From: Bacteroidota bacterium
Lineage (GTDB): Bacteria; Bacteroidota; Bacteroidia; Bacteroidales; Porphyromonadaceae
Reading direction: 5' to 3'
Assembly (NCBI GenBank): GCA_023395395.1
Contig: JAEWZH010000014.1
Location: forward strand, 160,523-224,522
DNA length: 64,000 nt
The notes beneath the pieces were generated by a model. The model was not told the DNA's origin. It saw nothing but the letters and a program-made list of their open reading frames with translations, and did no database searches. The number at the start of each line of letters is the position of its first letter. Position 1 is the first letter of the stretch. Shown here piece by piece: positions 34,394-43,840 of the stretch. Both the position numbers and the translations under genes were made by a program.

Positions 34394-34984
34394 ATGGCAC
34401 GTGGAAAGAAAAAGGTCCCACAAATCAACGGATCTTCGACCGCCGATATCTCTTTTATCCTGCTACTCTTCTTCCTTCTGACTACATCTATGGGAACGGA
34501 TAGCGGTCTTGCTCGTCAGTTACCGCCAGCCGTACCACCGGATCAGCAAGATGTCTCCGTCGACATTAACCGTCGTAATATGCTACGCGTCAACGTGAAT
34601 AACCTTGGTCAAATCCTTGCTAATGGCGAGGTGGTGAACCTCGATGGTCTTCGCGAAAAGGTAATCGAGTTTGTTCTCAATGAGAACGACCGTGCAGATC
34701 TTGCTGAGCGCGTGGTGGAGACTTTCCCTCTCGTCGGGGCACAAAAGGTGACTAAAAATCACGTTATCTCGCTAACAAATACCGTAGATACTCGCTATAG
34801 CGACTACATCTTGGTACAAAATGAGCTCACAAAGGCTTACATGCAGATTCGTGATCAGCAGTCAAGGAAACTCTTTGGAGTCTCTCTTGAAGATGCAAAT
34901 ACTCAACAGCAAGAGGTGTTGATTAAAATGTATCCTCAGAAGATTTCTGAGGCAAACCCAAGAGAATTTGGTAGTAAGAAATAA
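34394..34984 (+). CDS. ExbD/TolR family protein, copy 1
   Basis: 196 residues. A short basic cytoplasmic N-terminus is followed by one membrane helix beginning ADISFILLLFFLL, with the proton-carrying Asp at about residue 18. A periplasmic domain follows. It is longer than E. coli ExbD (141 residues), with a C-terminal extension after the usual domain. It works with the ExbB-like channel encoded two genes upstream. The second exbD starts 15 bases downstream. Confidence 0.88.
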   Translation: MARGKKKVPQINGSSTADISFILLLFFLLTTSMGTDSGLARQLPPAVPPDQQDVSVDINRRNMLRVNVNNLGQILANGEVVNLDGLREKVIEFVLNENDRADLAERVVETFPLVGAQKVTKNHVISLTNTVDTRYSDYILVQNELTKAYMQIRDQQSRKLFGVSLEDANTQQQEVLIKMYPQKISEANPREFGSKK

Positions 34985-34999
34985 AGTAACGAGTACATT

Positions 35000-35464
35000 A
35001 TGAGCAGATTTACGAAAGGTGGTAGCCGTGAAGTACCGGAACTGAATACCATGTCATTACCTGACTTGATTTTCGCGTTCCTATTCTTCATCATGATGGT
35101 GACCTCTATCCGTGAAGTAACGATGATGGTACGAATTGCACTCCCTCAAGCTACAGAGCTAACTAAGATGGAGAAAAAGTCGCTTGCTACTTATATTTAT
35201 ATGGGTGAGCCACTAAGGCAGTACCAAGAGAAGTACGGATCAGAGGCTGCGATTCAGCTCAATGACCAATTTGCAACCACTGCGGATATCTTTGACTACA
35301 TCGCACAGGAGAAGGCAGCTATGTCTGAGGCTGATGCCCCATACATGACTACGATCCTAAAGATTGACAAGGATACCAAGATGGGACTTGTGACTGAAGT
35401 CAAACAGAAGCTGAGAGAAGCAGATGCGCTTAAGATTTTCTATAGCGCCAATAAGAGTAGGTAA
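35000..35464 (+). CDS. ExbD/TolR family protein, copy 2
   Basis: 154 residues. One membrane helix starts LPDLIFAFLFFIMMVTS with the conserved Asp at about residue 22, and a periplasmic domain ends with a typical DKDTKMGLVTEVKQKL helix. Two ExbD types beside one ExbB suggest a heteromeric stator. Last gene of the cluster, followed by a strong terminator. Confidence 0.88.
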   Translation: MSRFTKGGSREVPELNTMSLPDLIFAFLFFIMMVTSIREVTMMVRIALPQATELTKMEKKSLATYIYMGEPLRQYQEKYGSEAAIQLNDQFATTADIFDYIAQEKAAMSEADAPYMTTILKIDKDTKMGLVTEVKQKLREADALKIFYSANKSR

Positions 35465-35486
35465 TATACTCTATCATAACATACGC

Positions 35487-35528
35487 AAGTGTCGCATCTT
35501 CACATCGGTGGAGATGCGACACTTTTTT
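35487..35528 (+). terminator. Terminator of the exbB-exbD cluster
   Basis: AAGTGTCGCATCT (35487-35499) pairs with AGATGCGACACTT (35512-35524), followed by T residues that also provide the -33 TTTG of the creD promoter. Confidence 0.9.
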
Positions 35529-35555
35529 GCACAATTGAAAATATAAGTAGCTTTG
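35526..35555 (+). promoter_or_regulatory. creD promoter
   Basis: TTTG (35526-35529), an 18-bp spacer and TAGCTTTG (35548-35555), 40 bases before the ATG at 35596. It overlaps the end of the preceding terminator. Confidence 0.65.
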
Positions 35556-35595
35556 CTCAGGTATAACGGACTTTTTCATTTTATATAGAACGGAT

Positions 35596-37008
35596 ATGGA
35601 ATTAAACAACAAACACTTCTCTGACGCCATAGAGACAACTGGGGCGAAGAATAATAGCAGCTCCAATATTGCTTTTATCATCAAGTCGCTACTAATTGGT
35701 GTCCTATGCCTTATACTTATGATTCCTCTCCTCCTTGTCAGTGACCTAGTACGCACTAGGAAACAGGAGAGCCGCAATGTACAATACGAAATAACACAAA
35801 GGTGGGGTCAGAGCCAATTTGTCACCACACCCATTCTTATCGTCCCATATACACCTTTGACAGAAAATGCCGAGGAGACCTATCTGTACATACTGCCGAA
35901 ATCAGTCGATATCACTGCGCTACTTAATATCGAGATGCGCCACCGTAGCATATACGAGGTACCAATATATATGGCACAGACTTCAATAAAAGGAGAGTGG
36001 CACACAGATGATATCCAGCAAGCCATAACAGAAGTCCCTGGCAAGTACGACCTAAATAGGTCGAAAATCAGCTTTGCCATCAGCGATCCTACCGGTTACC
36101 ACGACCTGGTCTATATCACAGTCAATGGACAAAAACTAAGGATGAAGTCTGATGGTAGCACAGATCTTAGCTCTATGGGGAATACCGATTTATACGCTTA
36201 CAACTATGAAGGAGCTTCCCAAGCCTTCGACAATAGTGTATTCATCAATTCTGGCACTCAGTCTGCCAATTTCCCAATTGAGTTGGGAGAAGATAATAAG
36301 ATCATTCCATTTGACCTCTCTCTAGACATTGCAGGAAGCAACGACTTTGGATTTGTCACTGCGGCCTCCTCTTCCACGGTCAAGGCATCAGGCAATTGGA
36401 GTGCTCCTGCTTTTCTGGGTGGTAGTCTCCCTACTAATTATACTATTTCCGAGGCAGACTTTCAGGTGCAGTGGAAAAACTTCTACGAAGATAGCTACAT
36501 GGCGCCCTCGCTATTTTCGTCATTTGCATCTAAAGGATCTTATATAAACTTTACCAATCCCGCCGATCACTACGCTCAGACTGAACGCAGTACTAAGTAT
36601 GGAGTGCTCGTGATAGTTCTCACCATCCTTTCAGTCTTTTTGGTAGAGCTCTCCATACGGAGAAAGAACGGAGCACCTATCAATTTCCTACACTACGCAC
36701 TGAGTGGGCTCTCACTAGTGCTTTTCTATTCTTTATTGCTGTCTTTTAGCGAGATTATAGGTTTTGGCTGGGCTTATCTGATTGCGGCGGTAATGACGGT
36801 AGGACTCAACACCCTCTACTTCCGTAGTATCTTGAGGAGCACCCGAAAAGCTATCCTTTTGGGTGCAATTATGAGTGTCCTTTATCTAGCTGTCTATCTG
36901 CTCATGCAGATGAAGACCTATGCTCTATTGACTGGTAGCATCACCCTATTCATTATACTTGCAATTGTGATGTATTTCTCAGCCAAGGTACTGAAAGAGC
37001 GTCCTTAG
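35596..37008 (+). CDS. creD: CreD family inner membrane protein
   Basis: 470 residues. One N-terminal membrane helix (about 34-52) is followed by the conserved LVSDLVRTRKQESRN, a large extracytoplasmic beta-rich domain to about residue 330, and then five or six C-terminal helices. CreD is a CreBC-regulated protein in E. coli linked to envelope stress and beta-lactam or colicin tolerance; its activity is unknown. Neither creB nor creC is nearby. Its TAG stop overlaps the first base of a 22-bp repeat array. Confidence 0.82.
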   Translation: MELNNKHFSDAIETTGAKNNSSSNIAFIIKSLLIGVLCLILMIPLLLVSDLVRTRKQESRNVQYEITQRWGQSQFVTTPILIVPYTPLTENAEETYLYILPKSVDITALLNIEMRHRSIYEVPIYMAQTSIKGEWHTDDIQQAITEVPGKYDLNRSKISFAISDPTGYHDLVYITVNGQKLRMKSDGSTDLSSMGNTDLYAYNYEGASQAFDNSVFINSGTQSANFPIELGEDNKIIPFDLSLDIAGSNDFGFVTAASSSTVKASGNWSAPAFLGGSLPTNYTISEADFQVQWKNFYEDSYMAPSLFSSFASKGSYINFTNPADHYAQTERSTKYGVLVIVLTILSVFLVELSIRRKNGAPINFLHYALSGLSLVLFYSLLLSFSEIIGFGWAYLIAAVMTVGLNTLYFRSILRSTRKAILLGAIMSVLYLAVYLLMQMKTYALLTGSITLFIILAIVMYFSAKVLKERP

Positions 37009-37139
37009 TCGCTCTATAGAGAGAATCTCGTCGCTCTATAGAGAGAATCTCGTCGCTCTATAGAGAGAATTTGGTCGCTCTATAGAGAGAATTTGGTCGC
37101 TCTATAGAGAGAGTCTCGTCGCTCTATAGAGGAAATCTC
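37008..37139. repeat. 22-bp tandem array, six units
   Basis: Six exact 22-bp units start at 37008, 37030, 37052, 37074, 37096 and 37118. Each begins GTCGCTCTATAGAG and ends in a variable octamer (AGAATCTC, AGAATTTG, AGAGTCTC or GAAATCTC). The central CTCTATAGAG is a perfect 10-bp palindrome. The array starts on the last base of the creD stop codon and ends 55 bases before the next promoter. Confidence 0.92.
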
Positions 37140-37193
37140 GTCTTATCACCGGCAGATACCCTCTAACTGCGAAATTGAGGTCGGGATATGGAC

Positions 37194-37224
37194 TTTGCCG
37201 AGTGACTGAGAATGTGTATCTTTG
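37194..37224 (+). promoter_or_regulatory. Promoter of the PD40-like gene
   Basis: TTTG (37194-37197), a 19-bp spacer and TATCTTTG (37217-37224). It supports the ATG at 37244 over an upstream TTG. Confidence 0.78.
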
Positions 37225-37243
37225 GATATAGGATTTGAAGCAT

Positions 37244-38536
37244 ATGAAGATGATTACAACAATATTCGTAGCACTGCTCATCAGTCTAACCGCATCAGCA
37301 CAGGAAGCGATTCCTACACTTTCTCCCTACCAGCAGGCGATGCACGCATTGAAGGAAGGGCGGTACAGTGATGTGGAACATTGGTATGGTGGGCTTACGA
37401 AGAAGGACAAACGAGTACCTTCAAATCTATCTTTAGCGACTTTGGCCGCAACCAACAGCTATAATATGGAGCTTGCTGAAGAACGCATGGATATATATAA
37501 CGGTCTACGGCTAAAGAAGGAGGACGAAAAAGCCCTGAGAGAGCAGGTAGCAACCCATCTGGACAAAGTACGTCGCCTCCTCTCCAATACGCGCACCGTA
37601 GGCACTGTGAAAATCGTTTCAGGCACACTTAGTGAGCTACTCCAAATAATACATCAGCAGACCGCACACCTTGGGGTCACCTCGGCCACTACTTACATCA
37701 CACCAGATGGCAAGACCAAATGGCAGGTCAGCATCGATAGCGATAGTGTGCCTGCTTTTAAGATGATTCACAAGCTAGGCAATGGCAAGTGGGATGAAGA
37801 CAATGCAGAGACTATAGCTATTCGGGGGCTTCCCGAAAGATCTGCTCTCAGCTATCCTTTTCTCCTCAGTGACGGTAATACGCTCTATTTCACTATCGAA
37901 CAAGAGGGTATCACACCTCCCAATACTCTTGGGGGAAAGGATATCTATGTAAGTCGATACGATCGAGATGCTCGGGTGCTACTTGTGCCGACACAGTTGT
38001 CTCTCCCTTTTAATAGTGCCTCAGACGACTTCGCCTATATTGTCGACGAACAGATAGATTTTGGTTGGCTGGTAACTTCGAGGGAAAGCAAAGGAGATAC
38101 CCTACGACTCTATGTCTTTACCCCTTCTACGTTAGCACGATTTGAAGGGTCCGAGGGATTATCGGATGTAGCCATGTGGCATAATCCTCAGCTTACAGAG
38201 CGAAGCTACAGAGCACCTAAAGGCATTAGTCAGAAGCAGGATCGTCCTATCCTGTTTTGGGTAGGCAAGCAGGCAATTCGCTCCGAGGAAGACCTTCCAA
38301 ATAATCAGGCAAAGACAGTATTCAGGCAATACCTCCAGCTTCAGCAATCTGTGATAACAACAGAAGAGGCGCTGAGTACACTTAGACGACAGCTACAAGC
38401 CAATCCGAGACTGATCAATGATCTTCGTATCAGAGAGCAGGTACTCAACCTCGAAAAAAATTTAGAGGACTACTACCTTCGACTCAAAGCCATCCGCAAT
38501 GAGGTGATAGGTCTATCGTTTCCCAATTATAGATAA
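37244..38536 (+). CDS. Secreted PD40/WD40-like protein
   Basis: 430 residues from the ATG at 37244. An in-frame TTG at 37235 would leave almost no leader. A signal peptide (SLTASA-Q) is followed by a region reading ALKEGRYSDVEHWYGGL, possibly one helical repeat. A beta-rich part contains PD40-like strands (YPFLLSDGNTLYFT, LGGKDIYVSRYD), as in OmpA-associated proteins of Bacteroidetes. The C-terminal 70 residues form a charged coiled coil. There is no OmpA-like peptidoglycan-binding domain. Function unknown; a periplasmic envelope role is inferred. nfeD starts 12 bases later. Confidence 0.6.
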   Translation: MKMITTIFVALLISLTASAQEAIPTLSPYQQAMHALKEGRYSDVEHWYGGLTKKDKRVPSNLSLATLAATNSYNMELAEERMDIYNGLRLKKEDEKALREQVATHLDKVRRLLSNTRTVGTVKIVSGTLSELLQIIHQQTAHLGVTSATTYITPDGKTKWQVSIDSDSVPAFKMIHKLGNGKWDEDNAETIAIRGLPERSALSYPFLLSDGNTLYFTIEQEGITPPNTLGGKDIYVSRYDRDARVLLVPTQLSLPFNSASDDFAYIVDEQIDFGWLVTSRESKGDTLRLYVFTPSTLARFEGSEGLSDVAMWHNPQLTERSYRAPKGISQKQDRPILFWVGKQAIRSEEDLPNNQAKTVFRQYLQLQQSVITTEEALSTLRRQLQANPRLINDLRIREQVLNLEKNLEDYYLRLKAIRNEVIGLSFPNYR

Positions 38537-38548
38537 AACTCAATTCTT

Positions 38549-39037
38549 ATGACTACACTAACCTTTATCCTCGCCCTCTTGGGAGCCATCCTAACTGCGG
38601 CACTGATCCTCTTAGAGATCTTCTTTATCCCGGGAATCGGAATACTAGGTATCCTCGGAGTGGGTGGATTTATTGGCATTGAGATCTACCTATTCCAAGA
38701 TGGTCAGATTTCACTTGCAATTACCTTTGCTGTACTTACCATTATTGCCTTCCTCATAGGCTTCTATTTCCTAAGCAGAAATAAGTTCATCAAAAAGGTA
38801 GAGCTCACAGATACTGTAGACACGATAGCAGTGCAGCTTCCTGAAGGTATCTCCGAGGGAGACACTGGTGTCACGACTAGCCGGCTAACATTAGGAGGCA
38901 CGATACGTATCGGCAAAGATACGCTCCTTGAAGCAGAGTCAGAAGAGGGCTTTATTGATGAGGGTGAGGCTATCTATATCTCTGGTATTAGAAATAATAG
39001 GGTCTTTGTAAAGAGAGCCCAACAAGACAATAACTAA
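38549..39037 (+). CDS. NfeD family membrane protein
   Basis: 162 residues. It has three hydrophobic segments with the glycine-rich FFIPGIGILGILGVGG motif, then a C-terminal OB-fold domain (about 95-158, GDTGVTTSRLTLGGTIRIG). This is the short NfeD1b type without a protease domain. Such proteins pair with flotillins in membrane microdomains. floA follows after 20 bases, which supports the assignment. Confidence 0.88.
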   Translation: MTTLTFILALLGAILTAALILLEIFFIPGIGILGILGVGGFIGIEIYLFQDGQISLAITFAVLTIIAFLIGFYFLSRNKFIKKVELTDTVDTIAVQLPEGISEGDTGVTTSRLTLGGTIRIGKDTLLEAESEEGFIDEGEAIYISGIRNNRVFVKRAQQDNN

Positions 39038-39057
39038 ACACTTAACCGTTTTCATTT

Positions 39058-40071
39058 ATGTACGATTCATTTACACTATGGATAGTACTGGTGGTGATCG
39101 CACTTATCCTAATTGCGATCTTCCTCCGTTACTTCCCTATCCTACTTTGGATCTCTACCCGTGCTTCGGGTGTCAAGATTTCGCTAATCCAGCTATTCTT
39201 GATGCGCATCCGTAATGTGCCACCACATGTCATTGCCAAAGCAATGGTAGAGGCGCACAAGGCTGGTCTACAGCTCACCCGAGACGAGCTTGAGGCACAC
39301 TATCTTGCTGGAGGACATGTAGAGCAGGTAGTCCACGCCCTTGTTTCTGCCAATAAGGCAAATATCGATCTTACCTTCAAGATGGCAGCAGCCATCGATC
39401 TCGCAGGTCGTGATGTATTCAATGCTGTGCAGATGTCGGTAAACCCCAAGGTAATCGACACCCCTCCTGTCACTGCTGTGGCTAAGGATGGTATCCAATT
39501 GATTGCCAAAGCTCGTGTCACAGTACGTGCCAATATCCAGCGACTCGTCGGAGGAGCAGGAGAGGAGACTATCCTAGCACGTGTCGGTGAGGGTATTGTC
39601 AGCTCTATTGGGTCGAGCGAAAAGCATACTGTTGTACTAGAAAATCCTGATTCTATCAGTAAACTAGTACTTCGCAAGGGACTAGATGCAGGTACTGCAT
39701 TTGAGATCCTATCCATTGATATTGCTGATATTGACATCGGGCGCAATATCGGTGCAGTGCTCCAGATGGATCAAGCTCAGGCAGATAAGAATATCGCACA
39801 AGCAAAGGCAGAGGAGCGCCGTGCTATGGCAGTAGCACAAGAGCAGGAGATGCGTGCTCTGGCACAGCAGGCTCGTGCCAAGGTTATAGAGGCAGAAGCG
39901 GAAGTCCCTCTAGCTATGGCAGAGGCATTCCGCAATGGCAATCTAGGTGTCATGGACTACTATCGCCTGAAGAATATCGAGGCAGATACCTCTATGCGTG
40001 ATGCCATTGCTAAACCTATTTCAGATGAAAAGCCAACCAAACAGGGTAGTCTCGAAGACAAGAAGAAGTAA
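39058..40071 (+). CDS. floA: Flotillin-like protein FloA
   Basis: 337 residues, matching FloA/YqfA. It has an N-terminal membrane hairpin (about residues 5-40), an SPFH-type domain with ASGVKISL and AAIDLAGRDVFNAVQMSVNPKVIDTP, and a Glu/Ala-rich coiled coil (about 240-300, with AKAEERRAMAVAQEQEM). Flotillins scaffold membrane microdomains. It is cotranscribed with nfeD and followed by a terminator. Confidence 0.92.
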   Translation: MYDSFTLWIVLVVIALILIAIFLRYFPILLWISTRASGVKISLIQLFLMRIRNVPPHVIAKAMVEAHKAGLQLTRDELEAHYLAGGHVEQVVHALVSANKANIDLTFKMAAAIDLAGRDVFNAVQMSVNPKVIDTPPVTAVAKDGIQLIAKARVTVRANIQRLVGGAGEETILARVGEGIVSSIGSSEKHTVVLENPDSISKLVLRKGLDAGTAFEILSIDIADIDIGRNIGAVLQMDQAQADKNIAQAKAEERRAMAVAQEQEMRALAQQARAKVIEAEAEVPLAMAEAFRNGNLGVMDYYRLKNIEADTSMRDAIAKPISDEKPTKQGSLEDKKK

Positions 40072-40089
40072 AACTCTGTGAGTAATCAG

Positions 40090-40144
40090 TAGTGAGTAGT
40101 GAGGAGCTGCGAGACATAGCGCTCCAGCCACTACTCACTATTTT
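40090..40144 (+). terminator. Terminator after floA
   Basis: TAGTGAGTAGTG (40090-40101) pairs with CACTACTCACTA (40129-40140), inner GGAGC/GCTCC pairing, then TTTT. Confidence 0.85.
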
Positions 40145-40169
40145 CTATCCACATTTAATCAACAAGCGT

Positions 40170-41048
40170 ATGAGCAAATTTGTAATCCCTGAGTCCGAAC
40201 TGATTATCAATAACGATGGGACAATCTTTCACCTCCATATCCGCCCTGAAGAGATCTCCGACAAGATTATCGTCTGCGGTGACCCGGCACGTGTAGATAT
40301 GATTGCGGCAAACTTTGATAGTATCGAGGTAAGTGTCACAAGCCGAGAGTTTCACACCGTAACTGGTACCTACAGAGGGAAGCGCCTCACTGCACTATCC
40401 CACGGAATCGGGTCAGATAATATTGAGATTGTCCTCAATGAGTTGGATGCACTTGCCAATATCGATTTCAAGACCCGTACAGCTAAGGACGAACACAAGC
40501 AACTTACCATAGTACGCGTCGGCACATCAGGGGGACTACAGGACAATGCCCCAATAGGCTCCTTTGTATCTGCCAACTATGCCATTGGCTTCGATGGAGT
40601 ACTGCATTTCTATGCCGATCGTGACAAAGTCTGTGACAAGGGGTTTGAGGCAGAGATAGAGCGACAGCTCGATTGGCAAATCGAAGGTCTCAAACCCTAT
40701 GTAGTCAAAGCGCCCCAAGATATGATTGATCAATTCGTCAGCCCTGGAGGTGTGGTGCCAGGTGCTACGATTGCCTGTAATGGCTTCTATGCCCCACAGG
40801 GTCGTCGACTACGCGGTGCTCTTGCTGATCCTAAGCTCAATGATAAGATTATCAACTTCGACTACAACGGTGTCAAGCTCACCAACTTCGAAATGGAAAG
40901 CTCCGCCCTCGCCGGTCTGGGTGCTATCCTAGGTCACCGTGTACTCACCATTTGCACCATCATTGCAGGGCGCAAGAGCGAGACGATGAATACCGAATAC
41001 AAGGGGACTATCGAAGGATTAGTAGACATGGTGCTCGACCGCATCTAA
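40170..41048 (+). CDS. udp: Uridine phosphorylase family nucleoside phosphorylase
   Basis: 292 residues from the ATG at 40170; upstream in-frame codons lie within the floA terminator. It shows VCGDPARVDMIA, SHGIGSDNIEIV, RVGTSGGLQ and the substrate-binding FEMESSALAGLG. The family cleaves uridine (or related nucleosides) with phosphate to give uracil and ribose 1-phosphate. The length exceeds E. coli Udp (253), typical of the Bacteroidetes branch. It is probably transcribed on its own, since terminators flank it. Confidence 0.88.
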   Translation: MSKFVIPESELIINNDGTIFHLHIRPEEISDKIIVCGDPARVDMIAANFDSIEVSVTSREFHTVTGTYRGKRLTALSHGIGSDNIEIVLNELDALANIDFKTRTAKDEHKQLTIVRVGTSGGLQDNAPIGSFVSANYAIGFDGVLHFYADRDKVCDKGFEAEIERQLDWQIEGLKPYVVKAPQDMIDQFVSPGGVVPGATIACNGFYAPQGRRLRGALADPKLNDKIINFDYNGVKLTNFEMESSALAGLGAILGHRVLTICTIIAGRKSETMNTEYKGTIEGLVDMVLDRI

Positions 41049-41066
41049 TCCCCCTACTCTACAATC

Positions 41067-41104
41067 AAAATGCCCTAGAGCTCTTCCGATCTCTAGGGCA
41101 TTTT
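41067..41104. terminator. Bidirectional terminator between udp and the metalloprotease gene
   Basis: AAAATGCCCTAGAG (41067-41080) pairs with CTCTAGGGCATTTT (41091-41104). The symmetric A/T flanks serve both convergent genes. Confidence 0.88.
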
Positions 41105-41117
41105 GATGTCACCAAGG

Positions 41118-43733
41118 TCAGTCTAGTAATTTCTTGAATAAAAGTTCCCAACTGAGATAAAATCCCTTGGTCTCTTTGTCAGTGGTAGAGAGCGCACATT
41201 GTTTGTATAGCTGTCTAATCTCCTTGAGATAGGTCAGCAGCAGAGGAGTCGCTTGGAACGATCGCACGCGATTTGGTTGGACATTGATCCGATAAAAATC
41301 ATGATTGTGACTTATTCCACACGCCGTATGGTGCATGCACTGAGGTTGGTCAAGATACTGAGACACGTGAGCCCGATCACTAGCAATAGCTGTGGTCATT
41401 GGAGAGGTAGGCATATCATCTTTTGTCGGAATATAGCCAATCATGGCATTGAGGGCGGTGTTTTGTATTGCCATTTCATTGTCAGACAATTTTTTATTCT
41501 GATAGCTAGCCTTGAATATCTCTTTCATAAGGTCAGAAAGATATTGGTCAAGTGTATAACCAGTGGAGATCTGTGCTTCATGGCCCTCAATGACTCCCAA
41601 CAATCTGTAATCTGCAAAAAGATCGGTGATGATTGTGCTGTATATAGCACGTGGATACCGAGCAGAATACAGATCACCGGAGACATCGTATTTCTGGTTG
41701 TCTAGCGGAGTGAACAGCCACTGATTCATCTCTCTAATTTGGCGCATAATCCACCGTAGGGCTTCCTGCTGTTTGGCACGAGGGAAATAGGTCACCGGCA
41801 TCCGTCCATCGCCCTGCACAGCAAAGTAGTATTCTCTTCCACCAATGTATGGCAGAGCGTGTCCGAGATACCTTGTGAATTGCATGATAATCTCCCCACG
41901 CATAGTCGCAAGGTCAGTAGCATCTGCTCCTGGGACTTGCAACCATCTTTCATAGTTTTGGGTAATGATTTTCAGATTCTTGATCCCATACTCTCCTGCT
42001 TTTATCTGATTATCTGAGAGGTCTTCGGTCTGGTCAGTCGGATCAATGATGGTCACTTGCTCGGCGCCATAACGGTACATAGGATCATCTATCTTATCGA
42101 GAATCCATTTGTTTAGAGTCTCCTTTTCATCTTCGGGCGTCAGAGCATCGAGGATGAGGCGATAGCCCCATTCTATTGCAAAAGTGTCATAGACACCGAG
42201 ATGTGGAGGTATTAGAGAGACCCCTTTCTCGACATCTCCCGGTTGTGCTACATAATTATTCCGAGCATAGTCCATGATAGAAGGAGTAGTCCCATACTGT
42301 TGTGTAAAATCCGGGTCACGTAGTTTTTCGGTAGGATAGGCATAACTCGCTCCCATATTGTGGGTAAGACCAAGGGTATGACCGACTTCATGCGCTATGA
42401 CATATCTAATCGACTCCAATAAGAGTTCGTCTGGCATATCCCTTGACTGCATCCTCTTGTCGGCGGCAGCTGTCTGAGTAAATCGCCAATAAAATAAGCG
42501 GGCAAGAATATTGTGATACCAAATGATGTCGGCATTAAGAATTTCGCCAGAGCGGGGATCGATGTGAATCGGCCCCATTGCATTGGCAATCTTAGCCGCA
42601 GCGTATTTGACACAAGAAAAACGAAGATCATCAGGATCAAAATCTGGCATCTCTTCAGCCGTCGGATACATACGAGCTTGGATAGCGTGGCGAAAACCGG
42701 CTGCCTCAAGAGCGACATTCCAGTCCTCTATTCCGGCTTTAATTGCCTTGTGCCATTGCGCAGGAAAAGCGGTATCGATATAGAAGATAATAGGCTTTAT
42801 GGGATCGACCTTTTCACCTCTACGGTATGCTTCCATATCAGATGGCTCGAGTCTTCGACGATGGATTACACGATAGCTTTTGACTGATTGAGAAGGTGTC
42901 GTCGTAAAGGTTTCCTTCTCCGTACTAAAATAACCGACACGATTATCATTAAGACGGACACGCATCGGCTCGTCAGGGAGTAAGACTATTGAGCGATGAG
43001 TTTCGACTGTGTACGGATTGTTGCCTTGCCTAAATGCCAATATACTTTTTACTTCAACATTTTGCGGAAAGGCTTTGACCTGCGTAAAATATGATCCTCC
43101 TGACAAAGGAGTGGAAGGGACACCACTCCCTGGAGACAATCGTGGAGCTAGTAGGCTCTCCCCTCCCAAAAAGAAATCTGTGACATCAATGACTACACTA
43201 CCTGACTGTCGTGCTGAAATACTAAAAGTCTTCAGGATTGGCGCTAGAAAATTCTTGTCAAAAGCCGTTTTAATAGCCACTCCTTCCTCCACATCACTAG
43301 CAAATCTTTGCGCATGCATCAAGACACTTTCTTCATCTCGAAGCGTAAAACTGACAACAAATGGTTCTGAGACCATCTGTCCTGCAACTGCGTCAATGGT
43401 GCTTGAGGTACGTGAAATACGATTGGTAATCAGAATAGGTTTGGATAAAACACTATCCCTCAATTCAAAGTAGAGGCGATTTTTTTTGGAGATGACCTTG
43501 AAGAGCCCATCTTGTAGTTCTGCATCTTTCAAGAGCTCTGCGTACTTGCGTTCCTCCTCCGAGTAAGTCGCAATATTATTGCTATTTCGCTCCGACTCTT
43601 CCTTTGCTTTTTGTCTTTTACTCTTAAACCACCCCTTACTCGTCTCCGGAGAGAGATTTACACTCTGAGGTGTGGCTGTGGAGAAAGTAATCACAGAAAT
43701 AATGATTGTAGAGAGTATGTGTAATCGTTTCAT
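41118..43733 (-). CDS. Secreted zinc-dependent metalloprotease (DUF5117/DUF4953 type)
   Basis: 871 residues with a Sec signal peptide and no lipobox. The zinc site HEVGHTLGLTH (His448, Glu449, His452, His458) is a metzincin-type HExxHxxGxxH, and the downstream SIMDY (Met487) is the likely Met-turn. N-terminal beta domains (about 60-300) correspond to DUF5117/DUF5118 and the C-terminal part is DUF4953-like. I infer a periplasmic or surface peptidase that degrades imported or captured peptides. It is the last gene of the TlpA-SusC-SusD-DUF4843-PKD locus, 107 bases after the PKD-like lipoprotein gene. Substrate unknown. Confidence 0.85.
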   Translation of the reverse strand: MKRLHILSTIIISVITFSTATPQSVNLSPETSKGWFKSKRQKAKEESERNSNNIATYSEEERKYAELLKDAELQDGLFKVISKKNRLYFELRDSVLSKPILITNRISRTSSTIDAVAGQMVSEPFVVSFTLRDEESVLMHAQRFASDVEEGVAIKTAFDKNFLAPILKTFSISARQSGSVVIDVTDFFLGGESLLAPRLSPGSGVPSTPLSGGSYFTQVKAFPQNVEVKSILAFRQGNNPYTVETHRSIVLLPDEPMRVRLNDNRVGYFSTEKETFTTTPSQSVKSYRVIHRRRLEPSDMEAYRRGEKVDPIKPIIFYIDTAFPAQWHKAIKAGIEDWNVALEAAGFRHAIQARMYPTAEEMPDFDPDDLRFSCVKYAAAKIANAMGPIHIDPRSGEILNADIIWYHNILARLFYWRFTQTAAADKRMQSRDMPDELLLESIRYVIAHEVGHTLGLTHNMGASYAYPTEKLRDPDFTQQYGTTPSIMDYARNNYVAQPGDVEKGVSLIPPHLGVYDTFAIEWGYRLILDALTPEDEKETLNKWILDKIDDPMYRYGAEQVTIIDPTDQTEDLSDNQIKAGEYGIKNLKIITQNYERWLQVPGADATDLATMRGEIIMQFTRYLGHALPYIGGREYYFAVQGDGRMPVTYFPRAKQQEALRWIMRQIREMNQWLFTPLDNQKYDVSGDLYSARYPRAIYSTIITDLFADYRLLGVIEGHEAQISTGYTLDQYLSDLMKEIFKASYQNKKLSDNEMAIQNTALNAMIGYIPTKDDMPTSPMTTAIASDRAHVSQYLDQPQCMHHTACGISHNHDFYRINVQPNRVRSFQATPLLLTYLKEIRQLYKQCALSTTDKETKGFYLSWELLFKKLLD

Positions 43734-43840
43734 TTTACGAGGTAAATCATTGAAAATCGATGGCGTACCTCTCCTTTCTCTTCTTTAGAAAAGGAGGAAA
43801 GCACGCCATCGACAGAAAAAATATGCCTTATGGAGATATT

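Noticed and set aside
37008..37139. CRISPR array or coding repeat
   Set aside because: Units are contiguous with no unique spacers, and the stretch is outside the creD frame just after its stop.
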